A stretch of 63,893 bases of DNA from Paenibacillus rubinfantis. Its GTDB lineage: Bacteria; Bacillota; Bacilli; Paenibacillales; Paenibacillaceae. How positions within the stretch are numbered: the first letter of the stretch is position 1; the number at the start of each line of letters is the position of its first letter. Below the pieces are notes generated by a model, which made no database searches, had not been told where the DNA came from, and was given only the letters and a program-made list of their open reading frames with translations. Location of the stretch: the NCBI RefSeq assembly GCF_001486505.1, contig NZ_LN909047.1, forward strand, positions 1 to 63,893. Reading direction: 5' to 3'. Positions 10,212 through 18,209 of this stretch are shown here, piece by piece. The position numbers and the translations under genes are program-made.

Positions 10212-11300
10212 GTGCTGAAAAAATACTTTATGATTCTGGCTGGTTTATGCGGGGCATGGTTCGGTTATACGACCGGCGGCGTGTCCGGGGTGTTACCGGG
10301 GGCCGCTAGCGACTGGTTTCGCGACATGAACCCGATCGCAGCGAATTTGATTTGGGCTGCAGCCGGCGCACTGCTGTTCTTGTTCCTGTTCTCCTTGGCT
10401 GCAGACGTCGTTTCTTCGAGAGTGAAATCATGGATCGCCGCTTTAACGCGGATTCCGATGAATGAAATGGCTGCTGGTGCGGCCGGTTTGACTGCGGGAC
10501 TTCTTCTTTCTTTAACGGTCTATCCCCTGCTGTCTTGGCTCGGCACGCTGGAGAGTATGGCGCAATTTACGGTATCGGCGTTGTTCGGCTACATTGGGCT
10601 TTACGTTGGGCTAGCCAAAAAGGAAGAGCTGTCCTCACTTTGGAAATCCGGGAAATGGGGGGCTTCCGTTCCGGAAGAGGAGCGTTGGGCGGAGGAACAC
10701 AAAATTTTGGATACCAGCGTCATTATTGACGGGCGAATCGCCGACATTTGCAAAACCGGCTTTATTGAGGGAACGATCGTCATTCCGGAATTCGTGTTGG
10801 AAGAGCTTCAGCATATCGCCGATTCCTCGGATTTGCTTAAGCGGAACCGCGGCCGGCGGGGGCTGGATATTTTGAACAAAATCCAGAAAGAGCTGGACGT
10901 GAAAGTAATGATCTATGAAGGGGATTTCGAGGAAATCTCCGAAGTGGACAGCAAGCTGGTGAAGTTGGCAAAAGTCCTGCAGGGTAAAGTGGTGACCAAC
11001 GACTTCAACTTGAACAAGGTATGCGAGCTGCAAGGCGTGTCCGTGTTGAACATCAACGATTTGGCCAATGCGGTCAAGCCGGTGGTGTTGCCTGGCGAGG
11101 AAATTATGGTTCAGGTGATCAAGGACGGCAAGGAGCATGGGCAAGGCGTTGCTTACTTGGATGATGGAACCATGATCGTTGTCGAAGGCGGACGAGACTA
11201 TATCGGCACCATTACAGAGGTGCTGGTAACGAGCGTGCTGCAGACTTCGGCGGGACGGATGATTTTTGCCAAACCAAAACTGTTGGAAAAAGCCCAGTAA
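10212..11300 (+). CDS. PIN/TRAM-domain membrane protein (YacL family)
   Basis: This is a YacL-type protein with four N-terminal membrane segments (residues about 4-24, 35-60, 78-100 and 108-128). A PIN nuclease-like domain with acidic residues (LDTSVIIDGRIADI, EELQHIAD, VTNDFNLNKV) and a C-terminal TRAM RNA-binding domain (about 290-350) follow. Family members are predicted membrane-anchored RNases of unproven substrate. I use GTG 10212 (362 aa), 9 nt after AGGAGGTG. The frame also reads GTG 10200, which lies inside the ribosome binding site. ispD follows, as in Bacillus. Confidence 0.88.
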   Translation: MLKKYFMILAGLCGAWFGYTTGGVSGVLPGAASDWFRDMNPIAANLIWAAAGALLFLFLFSLAADVVSSRVKSWIAALTRIPMNEMAAGAAGLTAGLLLSLTVYPLLSWLGTLESMAQFTVSALFGYIGLYVGLAKKEELSSLWKSGKWGASVPEEERWAEEHKILDTSVIIDGRIADICKTGFIEGTIVIPEFVLEELQHIADSSDLLKRNRGRRGLDILNKIQKELDVKVMIYEGDFEEISEVDSKLVKLAKVLQGKVVTNDFNLNKVCELQGVSVLNINDLANAVKPVVLPGEEIMVQVIKDGKEHGQGVAYLDDGTMIVVEGGRDYIGTITEVLVTSVLQTSAGRMIFAKPKLLEKAQ

Positions 11301-11374
11301 TTCGGTATGATGGGATTAACTGCGCTGCGCGGATTGCAGTGCGGACGAATTCCGGGCAAAGGTGAGGCAAGAAC

Positions 11375-12079
11375 ATGATGGGTTTACAAGCAAGCGGCGA
11401 TACGGGAGTCATCGTGGTGGCGGCAGGCCGCGGCACGCGCATGGGGACGGTGGAAAGCAAGCAGTATCTTATGCTGGACGGCAAACCGATCTTCATCCAT
11501 ACGTTGGAGGTGTTTTACCGTCATCCGTCGATTACGCAAATCGTGCTTGTCACCGGGGAACAGGATGTGAACCGGTGCCGATCATGGATGGCCGAATACG
11601 GCATGGCCGAACAAATACAAGTTATTCCGGGCGGGGCTGAGCGTCAGCACTCGGTACGCCAAGGATTGCTGCATCTCAGCACACCTTGGGTACTGGTGCA
11701 TGACGGCGTCCGCCCTTTTGTCACGAGAGAGCAGATTACAACTTGCTGCGAAGCTGCCAAGACGCACGGGGCCGCCGTGCTCGCCGTACCCGTGAAAGAT
11801 ACGATCAAGCAGGCGGACGAGCAGGGCTGGGTCGCAGCAACCTTGGACCGGCGCAGCTTGTGGGCGATTCAGACGCCGCAGGCTTTTCGGCGTACCGAAC
11901 TGCTGTCAGCCCATGAGCGGGCTGCAGAGGAAGGGTTCGTCGGCACCGACGACGCGATGCTGGCCGAACGGATGGGCATCCCCGTCAAGCTGGTAGAAGG
12001 GGCCTATGATAATATCAAAATCACGACACCCGAGGATCTGGATTATGCGGAGTTTATTCGGGGGAAGCGGCAGGGGTAG
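11375..12079 (+). CDS. ispD: 2-C-methyl-D-erythritol 4-phosphate cytidylyltransferase IspD
   Basis: IspD condenses MEP with CTP to CDP-ME in the non-mevalonate isoprenoid pathway. The 234-aa product has the N-terminal nucleotide loop AAGRGTRMG (about 16-24) and the VHDGVRPF signature. The substrate-binding region continues through DRRSLWAIQTPQ. ATG 11375 or 11378 may be the start; AAGGTGAGG lies upstream. It forms the conserved ispD-ispF pair, here separated by a repeat element. Confidence 0.96.
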   Translation: MMGLQASGDTGVIVVAAGRGTRMGTVESKQYLMLDGKPIFIHTLEVFYRHPSITQIVLVTGEQDVNRCRSWMAEYGMAEQIQVIPGGAERQHSVRQGLLHLSTPWVLVHDGVRPFVTREQITTCCEAAKTHGAAVLAVPVKDTIKQADEQGWVAATLDRRSLWAIQTPQAFRRTELLSAHERAAEEGFVGTDDAMLAERMGIPVKLVEGAYDNIKITTPEDLDYAEFIRGKRQG

Positions 12080-12088
12080 CGGAATCGT

Positions 12089-12204
12089 AGAGTAGAGCAA
12101 CTTGCGTGAGCATCGGAGAGCGTAGGGAGACCTACGTGAGCAACGGAGCGACGGACTGAATTCAAGATTCGATGTCGATTTCACTTCCTCGTGCTGCTTC
12201 GTGA
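12089..12204 (+). repeat. Structured dispersed repeat, copy 1 (upstream of ispF)
   Basis: This is the first of three related elements of about 100 bp. The best-conserved block is CTACGTGAGCAACGG. It shows a perfect stem CGTAGG-GAGA-CCTACG (12121-12136), then the GATTCGATGTCGA block, then a segment ending TTCGTGAT. A degenerate partial unit (GAGTAGAGCAACTTGCGTGAG) precedes it. It lies between ispD and ispF in the direction of transcription, ending about 30 bp before ispF. Confidence 0.8.
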
Positions 12205-12234
12205 TTAAAAGATGACCGGGAGAGGATGGATAGG

Positions 12235-12723
12235 ATGTTTAGAGTGGGACAGGGCTTCGACGTGCATCAGCTCGTGGAGGGCAGGCCATGCATTATCGGC
12301 GGAGTGCATATTCCATACGAGAAAGGTTTGCTGGGGCACTCGGACGCCGATGTGTTGCTGCATACGATCAGCGACGCGATCTTAGGAGCGCTGGGGCTGG
12401 GGGACATCGGGCGTCATTTTCCCGATACCGATCCGGCGTTTAAAGATGCGGACAGCGTCGTGCTGCTGCAACGGGTCTGGGACATGGCGATCGACAAAGG
12501 CTACCGCTTGGGTAACCTGGACGCAACGATTATCGCGCAAAAACCAAAGATGGCGCCGTACATCCCGCAAATGGTAGAGGTGATCGCCCGTACCCTTGGG
12601 GCAGAGCCGGAACTCGTGAATGTGAAAGCCACAACCACGGAGCAGCTCGGATTTACCGGACGCGGTGAAGGCATTGCGGCACAATGCGTTGTCTGTCTGG
12701 TCCAGAATGTGCTATCATCATAA
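12235..12723 (+). CDS. ispF: 2-C-methyl-D-erythritol 2,4-cyclodiphosphate synthase IspF
   Basis: IspF cyclises CDP-ME 2-phosphate to MEcPP with release of CMP, in the same pathway as IspD. The 162-aa product starts [11 protein letters not shown], which carries the Asp and His metal ligands (D8, H10). The third ligand lies in HSDADVLLH (about 40-48) and the CDP site in the C-terminal [19 protein letters not shown] 12235 gives better spacing to GAGAGG than ATG 12226, which abuts it. The trimer is metal-dependent. gltX follows. Confidence 0.96.
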   Translation: MFRVGQGFDVHQLVEGRPCIIGGVHIPYEKGLLGHSDADVLLHTISDAILGALGLGDIGRHFPDTDPAFKDADSVVLLQRVWDMAIDKGYRLGNLDATIIAQKPKMAPYIPQMVEVIARTLGAEPELVNVKATTTEQLGFTGRGEGIAAQCVVCLVQNVLSS

Positions 12724-12791
12724 GCTTGTAAAGGTAGTTAGAACGTCAGCGTTTTGACGGGAAGCGTCTTAAAACTAGGGAGGGGATTGGA

Positions 12792-14252
12792 ATGGCAGAG
12801 GTTCGCGTGCGCTATGCGCCGAGTCCAACGGGTCATTTACATATCGGAAACGCCAGAACGGCGTTGTTTAATTATTTGTTCGCCAGACATCACGGGGGTA
12901 AACTCATCATCCGCATTGAGGATACGGACGTGAAGCGCAACGTAGCTGGTGGCGAGGAGAACCAACTGACTTACCTCAAGTGGCTGGGTATGGATTGGGA
13001 CGAAAGTGTGGATATCGGCGGGAACTACGGACCGTACCGGCAAACGGAGCGCCTTGAGTTGTATCGCCCGCTGGTGCAGGACCTGCTGGATCGGGGATTG
13101 GCTTATCGCTGCTACTGTACGGAAGAGGAGCTCGAGAAGGAGCGCGAAGAGCAAATGGCGCGCGGCGAAACACCGCGGTACTCCGGGAAATGCCGTCATC
13201 TGACGCCGGACCAACTGGCCGCGTATGACGCGGAAGGGCGCCAATACAGCATTCGTTTCCGCGTACCGGAAGGCCGGACGTTTACGTTTGACGACTTGGT
13301 CAAAGGGCCGATCTCGTTTGAATCCGACGTTAGCGGGGATTTTGTCATCGTAAAAAAAGACGGCATCCCGACCTACAACTTCGCGGTCGTATTGGACGAT
13401 CATCTGATGAACATCACACACGTACTGCGCGGAGAGGACCATGTGTCCAACACGCCGCGGCAGCTCATGATCTACGACGCTTTTGGCTGGGAGCCGCCGG
13501 TGTTCGGCCATATGACGCTGATCGTCGGGGAAAACCACAAAAAGCTGAGCAAACGCGACGAATCGGTGATTCAATTCATCGAGCAGTACGATCAGCTTGG
13601 TTATTTGCCGGAAGCGATGTTTAATTTCATCGCCCTGCTCGGTTGGTCACCGGAAGGGGAAGAGGAGATTTTCAGCAAAGACGAGCTGATCTCGATCTTC
13701 GATGCGGGCCGTTTATCGCGCAGTCCAGCAGTGTTCGATACGAACAAGCTGGCGCACCTGAACAACCATTATATTAAGAACGCCGATCCGGAGCGGATCG
13801 CCTTGCTCGCTATTCCGCATCTGCAGCGGGCTGGTCGGCTTCCGGCCGAGTTGTCGCCGGAGCAGCAGGCGTGGGCCGGAGCGCTCGTCGCGTTGTACCA
13901 GGAGCAAATGACCGCCGCCTCCGATATCGTGGAGCTGTCGGAAATGTTCTTCCGCAGCGAGCCGGCGCTGGATGAGGAAGGGGCTGCCGTGTTGGCGGAA
14001 CCGCAAGTGCCAGGCGTACTTTCCGCCTTTTTGGGTAAAGTTGAAGGACTGGCCGAATTCAGCGTGGAGAACATCGGCGCCGCGATCAAAGAGGTGCAGA
14101 AAGAGACCGGCAGCAAAGGGAAAGGCCTGTTTATGCCGATCCGGGTGGCGTTGACCGGACAAATGCATGGCCGCGATTTGAACCAGACGATTTTCCTGCT
14201 TGGCCGGGATAAAGTCGCCGAACGGTTGAAGGCGCGTCTCGCAGTTCTGTAG
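12792..14252 (+). CDS. gltX: Glutamyl-tRNA synthetase
   Basis: This class I synthetase charges tRNA-Glu and, in most Bacillales, also tRNA-Gln before amidation by GatCAB. The 486-aa product has the HIGH-type motif [10 protein letters not shown] (about 13-22) and the KMSKS-type loop KLSKRDE. A cysteine pair, CYCTEEEL, lies in the connective region and an all-helical anticodon domain is C-terminal. ATG 12792 follows AGGGAGGGG. The 68-nt leader holds only a small hairpin (CGTCA...TGACG) and no T-box. Confidence 0.97.
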   Translation: MAEVRVRYAPSPTGHLHIGNARTALFNYLFARHHGGKLIIRIEDTDVKRNVAGGEENQLTYLKWLGMDWDESVDIGGNYGPYRQTERLELYRPLVQDLLDRGLAYRCYCTEEELEKEREEQMARGETPRYSGKCRHLTPDQLAAYDAEGRQYSIRFRVPEGRTFTFDDLVKGPISFESDVSGDFVIVKKDGIPTYNFAVVLDDHLMNITHVLRGEDHVSNTPRQLMIYDAFGWEPPVFGHMTLIVGENHKKLSKRDESVIQFIEQYDQLGYLPEAMFNFIALLGWSPEGEEEIFSKDELISIFDAGRLSRSPAVFDTNKLAHLNNHYIKNADPERIALLAIPHLQRAGRLPAELSPEQQAWAGALVALYQEQMTAASDIVELSEMFFRSEPALDEEGAAVLAEPQVPGVLSAFLGKVEGLAEFSVENIGAAIKEVQKETGSKGKGLFMPIRVALTGQMHGRDLNQTIFLLGRDKVAERLKARLAVL

Positions 14253-14440
14253 GGCGGCGGGGATCGATCCGAATTAGCCTGATGGGCCTAAGTCAGCTTG
14301 GATCGGTCTAAGTTGGCTCATTGGCGGTCGGTCCAAGTCAGCCCGAAACCGGCCCGAAACCGGCCGTCTTGCGCGCAAGGTGCGTGGTGCTACATGGTGG
14401 TGCCTATCGCTACACAATTGGTGACCTATCACGATTACGC
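14253..14440 (+). other. Gene-free spacer with short local repeats
   Basis: No credible gene is seen between gltX and the composite element. The stretch has the degenerate motif CTAAGTCAGC / CTAAGTTGGC / CCAAGTCAGC and two adjacent copies of CGAAACCGGCC near 14345-14370. These look like decayed small duplications, and I see no recognised function. Confidence 0.5.
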
Positions 14441-14623
14441 TAACGCTTGCCACAGCGCTTATTTAGGCGGAACGGACCGATTTTCTTTTCTAACGCTCGT
14501 CAGTGTGCTTATTATGGCAATTTAGGCTCATTTCTTTGCTCAAATCAAGGAATAAGGTGTCTGGCAAGCGTTAGCGCTGAATATGCCCCTTTTTCGCTCA
14601 AATAGCGTTTGTGATCAGCGTTA
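14441..14623 (+). repeat. 183-bp four-unit composite inverted element, copy A
   Basis: Four 23-bp units start at 14441, 14491, 14551 and 14601 (offsets 0, 50, 110, 160). Units 1 and 2 read TAACG-N13-TTATT. Units 3 and 4 are reverse complements of that pattern (AATA(A/G)-N13-CGTTA with one-base variations). The whole is therefore a 183-bp imperfect palindrome centred near 14532. The copy at 16007 has identical offsets. It lies between gltX and the cysE T-box promoter. Confidence 0.85.
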
Positions 14624-14650
14624 GAGAGGGATAAATTTTTTTGGCTGCCA

Positions 14651-14679
14651 TTGTCAGTGGGCCGTCCATTAGGTAATAT
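14651..14679 (+). promoter_or_regulatory. Candidate promoter of the T-box-cysE unit
   Basis: TTGTCA (14651-14656) and TAATAT (14674-14679) are separated by 17 bp. An alternative -10 is TATACT at 14689-14694. Either would start transcription 45-60 nt before the T-box stem I. Confidence 0.6.
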
Positions 14680-14741
14680 AAAGGCAGGTATACTCTACAA
14701 CTAGATGAATGGCGGCGAATGGGCCGTCTTAATGCCACCGG

Positions 14742-15090
14742 CATAGATCGGGAGAAGTACGCGATCAGCCGTATCGACCAGAGAGGATAACCGGGACCCT
14801 TCGGTGCGGACCGCGCAAAGAAGCAACCAGGCTGGAAGTTATCCGGATACGCGCTGGCGGAAATGCACCCGGGAGCCGCGAATGCGAATGCGCCTTGCAA
14901 GGCGTTGTAGCTTTCGCCGTATCGTCCGCGTTAAGGGCTTGAAGAGGGAGGAGTCGGCTTGAAGCCGAGGCTCGGCAGGATCGGCAATAGTTACATCCGC
15001 CGGACCCCGAAGCCAACTCATCCAAAGCAGAGTGGAACCGCGTCGTCAGGCGTCTCTGCAGCGAATGCTGCAGGGGCGCTTTTTTTATTA
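14742..15090 (+). ncRNA. Cysteine-specific T-box leader
   Basis: This is a tRNA-sensing leader RNA. It has the conserved stem I AGAGAGG segment (near 14781). The specifier context GAAA-UGC-ACCCGGGAGC places UGC (Cys) at 14864-14866. The T-box sequence AGAGTGGAACCGCG is at 15029-15042. A terminator hairpin (GCGTCTCTGCAGC-GAAT-GCTGCAGGGGCGC, then seven T, 15050-15087) ends it. Uncharged tRNA-Cys should favour readthrough into cysE. The specifier fits the serine acetyltransferase gene downstream. Confidence 0.93.
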
Positions 15091-15132
15091 GGTCTATCCG
15101 TAAGCGATAGGAAGAGAAGGTGGGGGAAAACT

Positions 15133-15792
15133 ATGTTCAAGAGAATTCGATCCGATATCCAGGCGGTGTTCGACAATGACCCGGCTGCCCGCAGCTGGTT
15201 CGAAGTGATCTTTACCTATTCCGGTCTGCATGCCATTTGGAGTCACCGGATCGCGCACTTTTTCTATCGCCACCGCTGGTATACGGCGGCCCGTGCGATT
15301 TCGCAGATCAGCCGGTTTTTCACCGGCATCGAAATCCATCCTGGAGCGCGGATTGGCAACCGGTTGTTCATCGACCATGGCATGGGGGTTGTTATCGGGG
15401 AAACTTGCGAAATCGGGGACGATGTGGTTATCTATCAGGGAGTCACGTTGGGCGGCAGCGGGAAGGAAAAAGGCAAACGCCACCCAACCGTCGGGAACAA
15501 TGTCGTGATCGGGTCGGGGGCCAAGGTGCTCGGCTCGTTTAGAATCGGGGACCAGGCGAATATCGGGGCAAATTCGGTTGTCTTAAAAGAAGTGCCTGCC
15601 GGCAGCACCGTGGTGGGCATCCCGGGCAAAGTGGTTCGTCAGGACGGAAAAAGACTGGACCGCCTCAGCCACCAGTTGCCCGACCCGATGGTCGACGCGA
15701 TGCGGGAGATGCAGCGCGAGATCGATCAGCTGCGCGGCGAAGTCCTCCAGCTCAGGGAGCAGCTGCGCGAGAAGCAGCCAACCGAGCTGTGA
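15133..15792 (+). CDS. cysE: Serine O-acetyltransferase CysE
   Basis: CysE makes O-acetyl-L-serine from serine and acetyl-CoA, the carbon skeleton for cysteine. The 219-aa product has an N-terminal helical domain. A left-handed beta-helix of hexapeptide repeats (about 75-175) carries the catalytic signature [18 protein letters not shown] charged helical tail ([21 protein letters not shown]) follows. I start at ATG 15133, after AAGGTGGGGG and behind the T-box terminator; the frame is open further upstream but that part is T-box RNA. Cysteine supply is thus controlled by tRNA-Cys charging. Confidence 0.95.
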   Translation: MFKRIRSDIQAVFDNDPAARSWFEVIFTYSGLHAIWSHRIAHFFYRHRWYTAARAISQISRFFTGIEIHPGARIGNRLFIDHGMGVVIGETCEIGDDVVIYQGVTLGGSGKEKGKRHPTVGNNVVIGSGAKVLGSFRIGDQANIGANSVVLKEVPAGSTVVGIPGKVVRQDGKRLDRLSHQLPDPMVDAMREMQREIDQLRGEVLQLREQLREKQPTEL

Positions 15793-15870
15793 GCTGCTGC
15801 GGGGCGGATGGGTGTTGTGTGATTTGAGACGACCAGGGGGACGGACAACGTTAGAGCGGTGGAATATGCG

Positions 15871-15975
15871 GTTTGTCGTCTGTTGAGGAACAGTGGAACG
15901 ATGGGATATAGTTTGTCGTCTGGTGATGAACGGTGGATCGATGGGATATACAGTTTGTTGTCTGGTGAGGGTCGA
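15871..15975 (+). repeat. 40-42 bp tandem direct repeat, about 2.5 units
   Basis: Units start at 15871, 15911 and 15953. Each begins GTTTGT(C/T)GTCTG and the first two end CGATGGGATATA. The third is truncated. The units differ at a few positions. It lies between cysE and cysS with no gene over it. Confidence 0.85.
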
Positions 15976-16006
15976 TAGTGAAGCAATGTGATCATGATTG
16001 CGAGTT

Positions 16007-16189
16007 TAACGGACCCGAGAGACGTTAATGTGTTGGAACACCGGCCTTCTCCACTTTAACGGACTGAGATGACGTTATTTGCCTAAAATCGACTGTTTCT
16101 TCCGTGATTTGGGCGAAATAAGGTCACTGGTGTCCGTTAAATTGGGAAATAGTCGGGAAATGGGAGAATAACGTCACTGAGGTCCGTTA
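16007..16189 (+). repeat. 183-bp four-unit composite inverted element, copy B
   Basis: Units start at 16007, 16057, 16117 and 16167, the same 0/50/110/160 offsets as the copy at 14441. Units 1 and 2 read TAACGGAC...ACGTTA(A/T)T. Units 3 and 4 read AATAA(G/C)GTCACT...TCCGTTA, the reverse complement. The centre of symmetry is near 16098. Unit sequence differs from copy A (TAACGGAC against TAACGCT) while the spacing is kept exactly. Confidence 0.87.
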
Positions 16190-16210
16190 GAGGTCACGAT
16201 TGGCTGGAGG

Positions 16211-16310
16211 GAGTGAGTAGCGGAGCGTAGGAAGATCTACGTGAGCAACGGAGCGACTGACTGAGTTCGAGATTCGATGTCGAATCCGCCCCCTCGAGAT
16301 ACCTCGTGAT
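16211..16310 (+). repeat. Structured dispersed repeat, copy 2 (upstream of cysS)
   Basis: The second copy of the element seen at 12089 and 33511 contains GAGTAGCGGAG and the stem CGTAGG-AAGA-TCTACG. GTGAGCAACGGAGCGAC and a perfect GATTCGA-TG-TCGAATC hairpin follow. The last hairpin is CGAG-ATAC-CTCG, ending CTCGTGAT. It begins 21 bp after the 183-bp element and ends 45 bp before cysS, in the sense direction. Confidence 0.88.
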
Positions 16311-16355
16311 GGGAAGCCGATAGGAAAACTACCTTACAGGGAAGGAAAGTGCAGT

Positions 16356-17762
16356 ATGGGATTGCAGATTTATAACACCTTAACCCGGGCGAAGGAGGGG
16401 TTCGTGAGCCTGACGCCGGGGAAAGTGAAGATGTATGTTTGTGGACCTACCGTCTACGGTTATATTCATATTGGGAACGCGCGGCCGATGATCTTTTTTG
16501 ACGTAGTCCGTAGTTACCTGGAGAATCAGCAATACGATGTGAACTACGTCGTTAACTTCACAGATGTGGACGATAAGCTGATCCGCAAAGCAGAAGAAAT
16601 GAACCTGACCGTACCGGAAGTGGCGGAGATGTTCATTCAAGCCTACTATGAGGATCTGGACGGCCTCGGGATTCCGCGCGCCACGGCCAATCCGCGAGTA
16701 ACGGAGAATATGGAGGTCATCATTGACTTCATCCGCGACCTGGAGCAAAAAGGATTTGCCTACGAAAGCGGCGGGGACGTGTTCTATCGTACGAACAAAT
16801 TCCCGGAATACGGCAAGCTGTCCGGACAAAATATCGGCGAGCTGCAGTTCGGCATCCGCATCGATGTGGACGACCGCAAGGAGCATCCGGAGGACTTCGT
16901 GCTCTGGAAAGCGGCCAAGCCCGGAGAAATCCATTGGAGCAGCCCATGGGGCGAAGGCCGTCCCGGCTGGCATATCGAATGCTCGGCGATGTCCCGGCAA
17001 CTGTTAGGCGATACGCTGGATATCCACGGCGGGGGGCAGGACCTGCAGTTCCCACACCATGAATGCGAGGTCGCGCAGTCGGAAGCCGCAACTGGCAAGC
17101 CGTTAGCCAATTACTGGATGCATAACGGATACATCAACATCGACGGGGAAAAGATGTCCAAATCCCTCGGCAATGGCGTGCTTGTGAAGGATTTGCGCGC
17201 ATTATATAGACGAGAAGCGATCCGGTACTTCATGCTGTCGACCCATTACCGCAATCCGCTGAACTTCTCGGAAGAAACGATGCAGCAAGCGGAACGCAGC
17301 GTAGAGCGGATCAGCAACGCCGCAAACAATCTTCGTCACCGGTTGAATGCGGCGCCGCAAGGCGGCGAAACAAAGGTTACGCCGGAGTGGGCAGAGAAGC
17401 TGGAAGCGATCCGCAGCTTGTTCCATGCCAAAATGCAGGACGACTTCAACACCCCGGACGCCATTACGGCGGTGTTCGAATGGGTGAGCGAAGTCAATAC
17501 GCTGCTGCAGCAGCCGGTGACCGCTCGCGGTGATCTGGAAGCGGCGCTGCGGCTATTTGAGGAGATGAACGGCGTGCTGCGCATCGCTTTGCCGCCGGAA
17601 ACTGAACTGCCCGGCGAAGAGGTCGAAGCGCTGATCGCGGAGCGGGCTGAGGCGCGGAAGGCCAAAAACTGGGCGCGCGCGGACGAGATCCGCGACCTGC
17701 TGGACGCCCGCGGCATCGTGCTCGAGGACACGCCGCAGGGCATGAGATGGCGGCGCAAATGA
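16356..17762 (+). CDS. cysS: Cysteinyl-tRNA synthetase
   Basis: This class I, zinc-dependent synthetase charges tRNA-Cys. The 468-aa product has the zinc-ligand start VCGPTVYG (Cys at about 29) and the HIGH-type motif YIHIGNARP. Further zinc ligands lie in WHIECSAMS and FPHHECE, and the intact KMSKSLGNG loop is near 266-274. A C-terminal helical anticodon-binding domain ends the protein. ATG 16356 follows GGGAAGGAAAG. It is separated from cysE by 560 bp of repeats, unlike the tight cysE-cysS spacing of Bacillus. mrnC overlaps its end. Confidence 0.97.
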   Translation: MGLQIYNTLTRAKEGFVSLTPGKVKMYVCGPTVYGYIHIGNARPMIFFDVVRSYLENQQYDVNYVVNFTDVDDKLIRKAEEMNLTVPEVAEMFIQAYYEDLDGLGIPRATANPRVTENMEVIIDFIRDLEQKGFAYESGGDVFYRTNKFPEYGKLSGQNIGELQFGIRIDVDDRKEHPEDFVLWKAAKPGEIHWSSPWGEGRPGWHIECSAMSRQLLGDTLDIHGGGQDLQFPHHECEVAQSEAATGKPLANYWMHNGYINIDGEKMSKSLGNGVLVKDLRALYRREAIRYFMLSTHYRNPLNFSEETMQQAERSVERISNAANNLRHRLNAAPQGGETKVTPEWAEKLEAIRSLFHAKMQDDFNTPDAITAVFEWVSEVNTLLQQPVTARGDLEAALRLFEEMNGVLRIALPPETELPGEEVEALIAERAEARKAKNWARADEIRDLLDARGIVLEDTPQGMRWRRK

Positions 17763-18178
17763 GCGGGCCGCACGAGCCAAGGGCAGGCGCCGGCGAGCGG
17801 GAGGGGCCGCTCGCGCTGGCCTACATCGGCGACGCCGTCTACGAGGTCGCCGTCCGCCAGCATGTGATGGCCCGCCCGAATTTGCGGCCTCACCACCTGC
17901 ACGGCCAGTCGACGAAGTACGTCTCGGCGAAGGCGCAAGCGCAGCTGCTGGAGTTGATCGAGCCGCTGCTCACCGAAGAGGAGAAGGATGTTGTTCGCCA
18001 AGGGCGGAACGCCAAATCCGGCACCGTGCCGAAGAATGCCAACGTGCTGGACTACCGCCTTGCCACCGCTTTTGAGAGCTTGGTCGGTTATCTGTATTAC
18101 ACCGGAGCGCATGACCGTCTCCGTTGGTTGATCGCCGAAGGGTTTGCCGATTTGGAAAACAACCGGGACCGCGGCTAA
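17747..18178 (+). CDS. mrnC: Mini-ribonuclease III MrnC
   Basis: Mini-III is a dimeric RNase III-fold enzyme without a double-stranded RNA-binding domain, which matures the ends of 23S rRNA in Bacillales. The 143-aa product shows the RNase III signature LAYIGDAVYEVAVRQH with the catalytic acidic residues, and the second acidic region EEKDVVRQGRN. It starts inside cysS. ATG 17747 overlaps by 16 nt and has a weak CAGGG site. The in-frame ATG 17759 would give a 4-nt ATGA overlap. Either way translation is coupled to cysS. Confidence 0.92.
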   Translation: MAAQMSGPHEPRAGAGEREGPLALAYIGDAVYEVAVRQHVMARPNLRPHHLHGQSTKYVSAKAQAQLLELIEPLLTEEEKDVVRQGRNAKSGTVPKNANVLDYRLATAFESLVGYLYYTGAHDRLRWLIAEGFADLENNRDRG

Positions 18179-18209
18179 ATACGCGTCACCATAACATAGG
18201 AGGATTCCG

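Noticed and set aside
10121..10309. 62-codon frame before the PIN/TRAM gene
   Set aside because: It overlaps the start of the membrane protein in another frame and has no proper start signal.
12089..12204. Transposase or insertion-sequence remnant as source of the 100-bp repeat
   Set aside because: No coding remnant, terminal inverted repeats or target duplication visible in any of the three copies, so I list it only as a structured repeat.
12724..12791. T-box or other switch before gltX
   Set aside because: The leader is too short and contains no T-box sequence; only a small hairpin is present.
14253..16355. CRISPR array in the repeat-rich zone
   Set aside because: Units are degenerate, partly inverted, only four per block, with non-unique geometry-driven spacers and no cas genes nearby.
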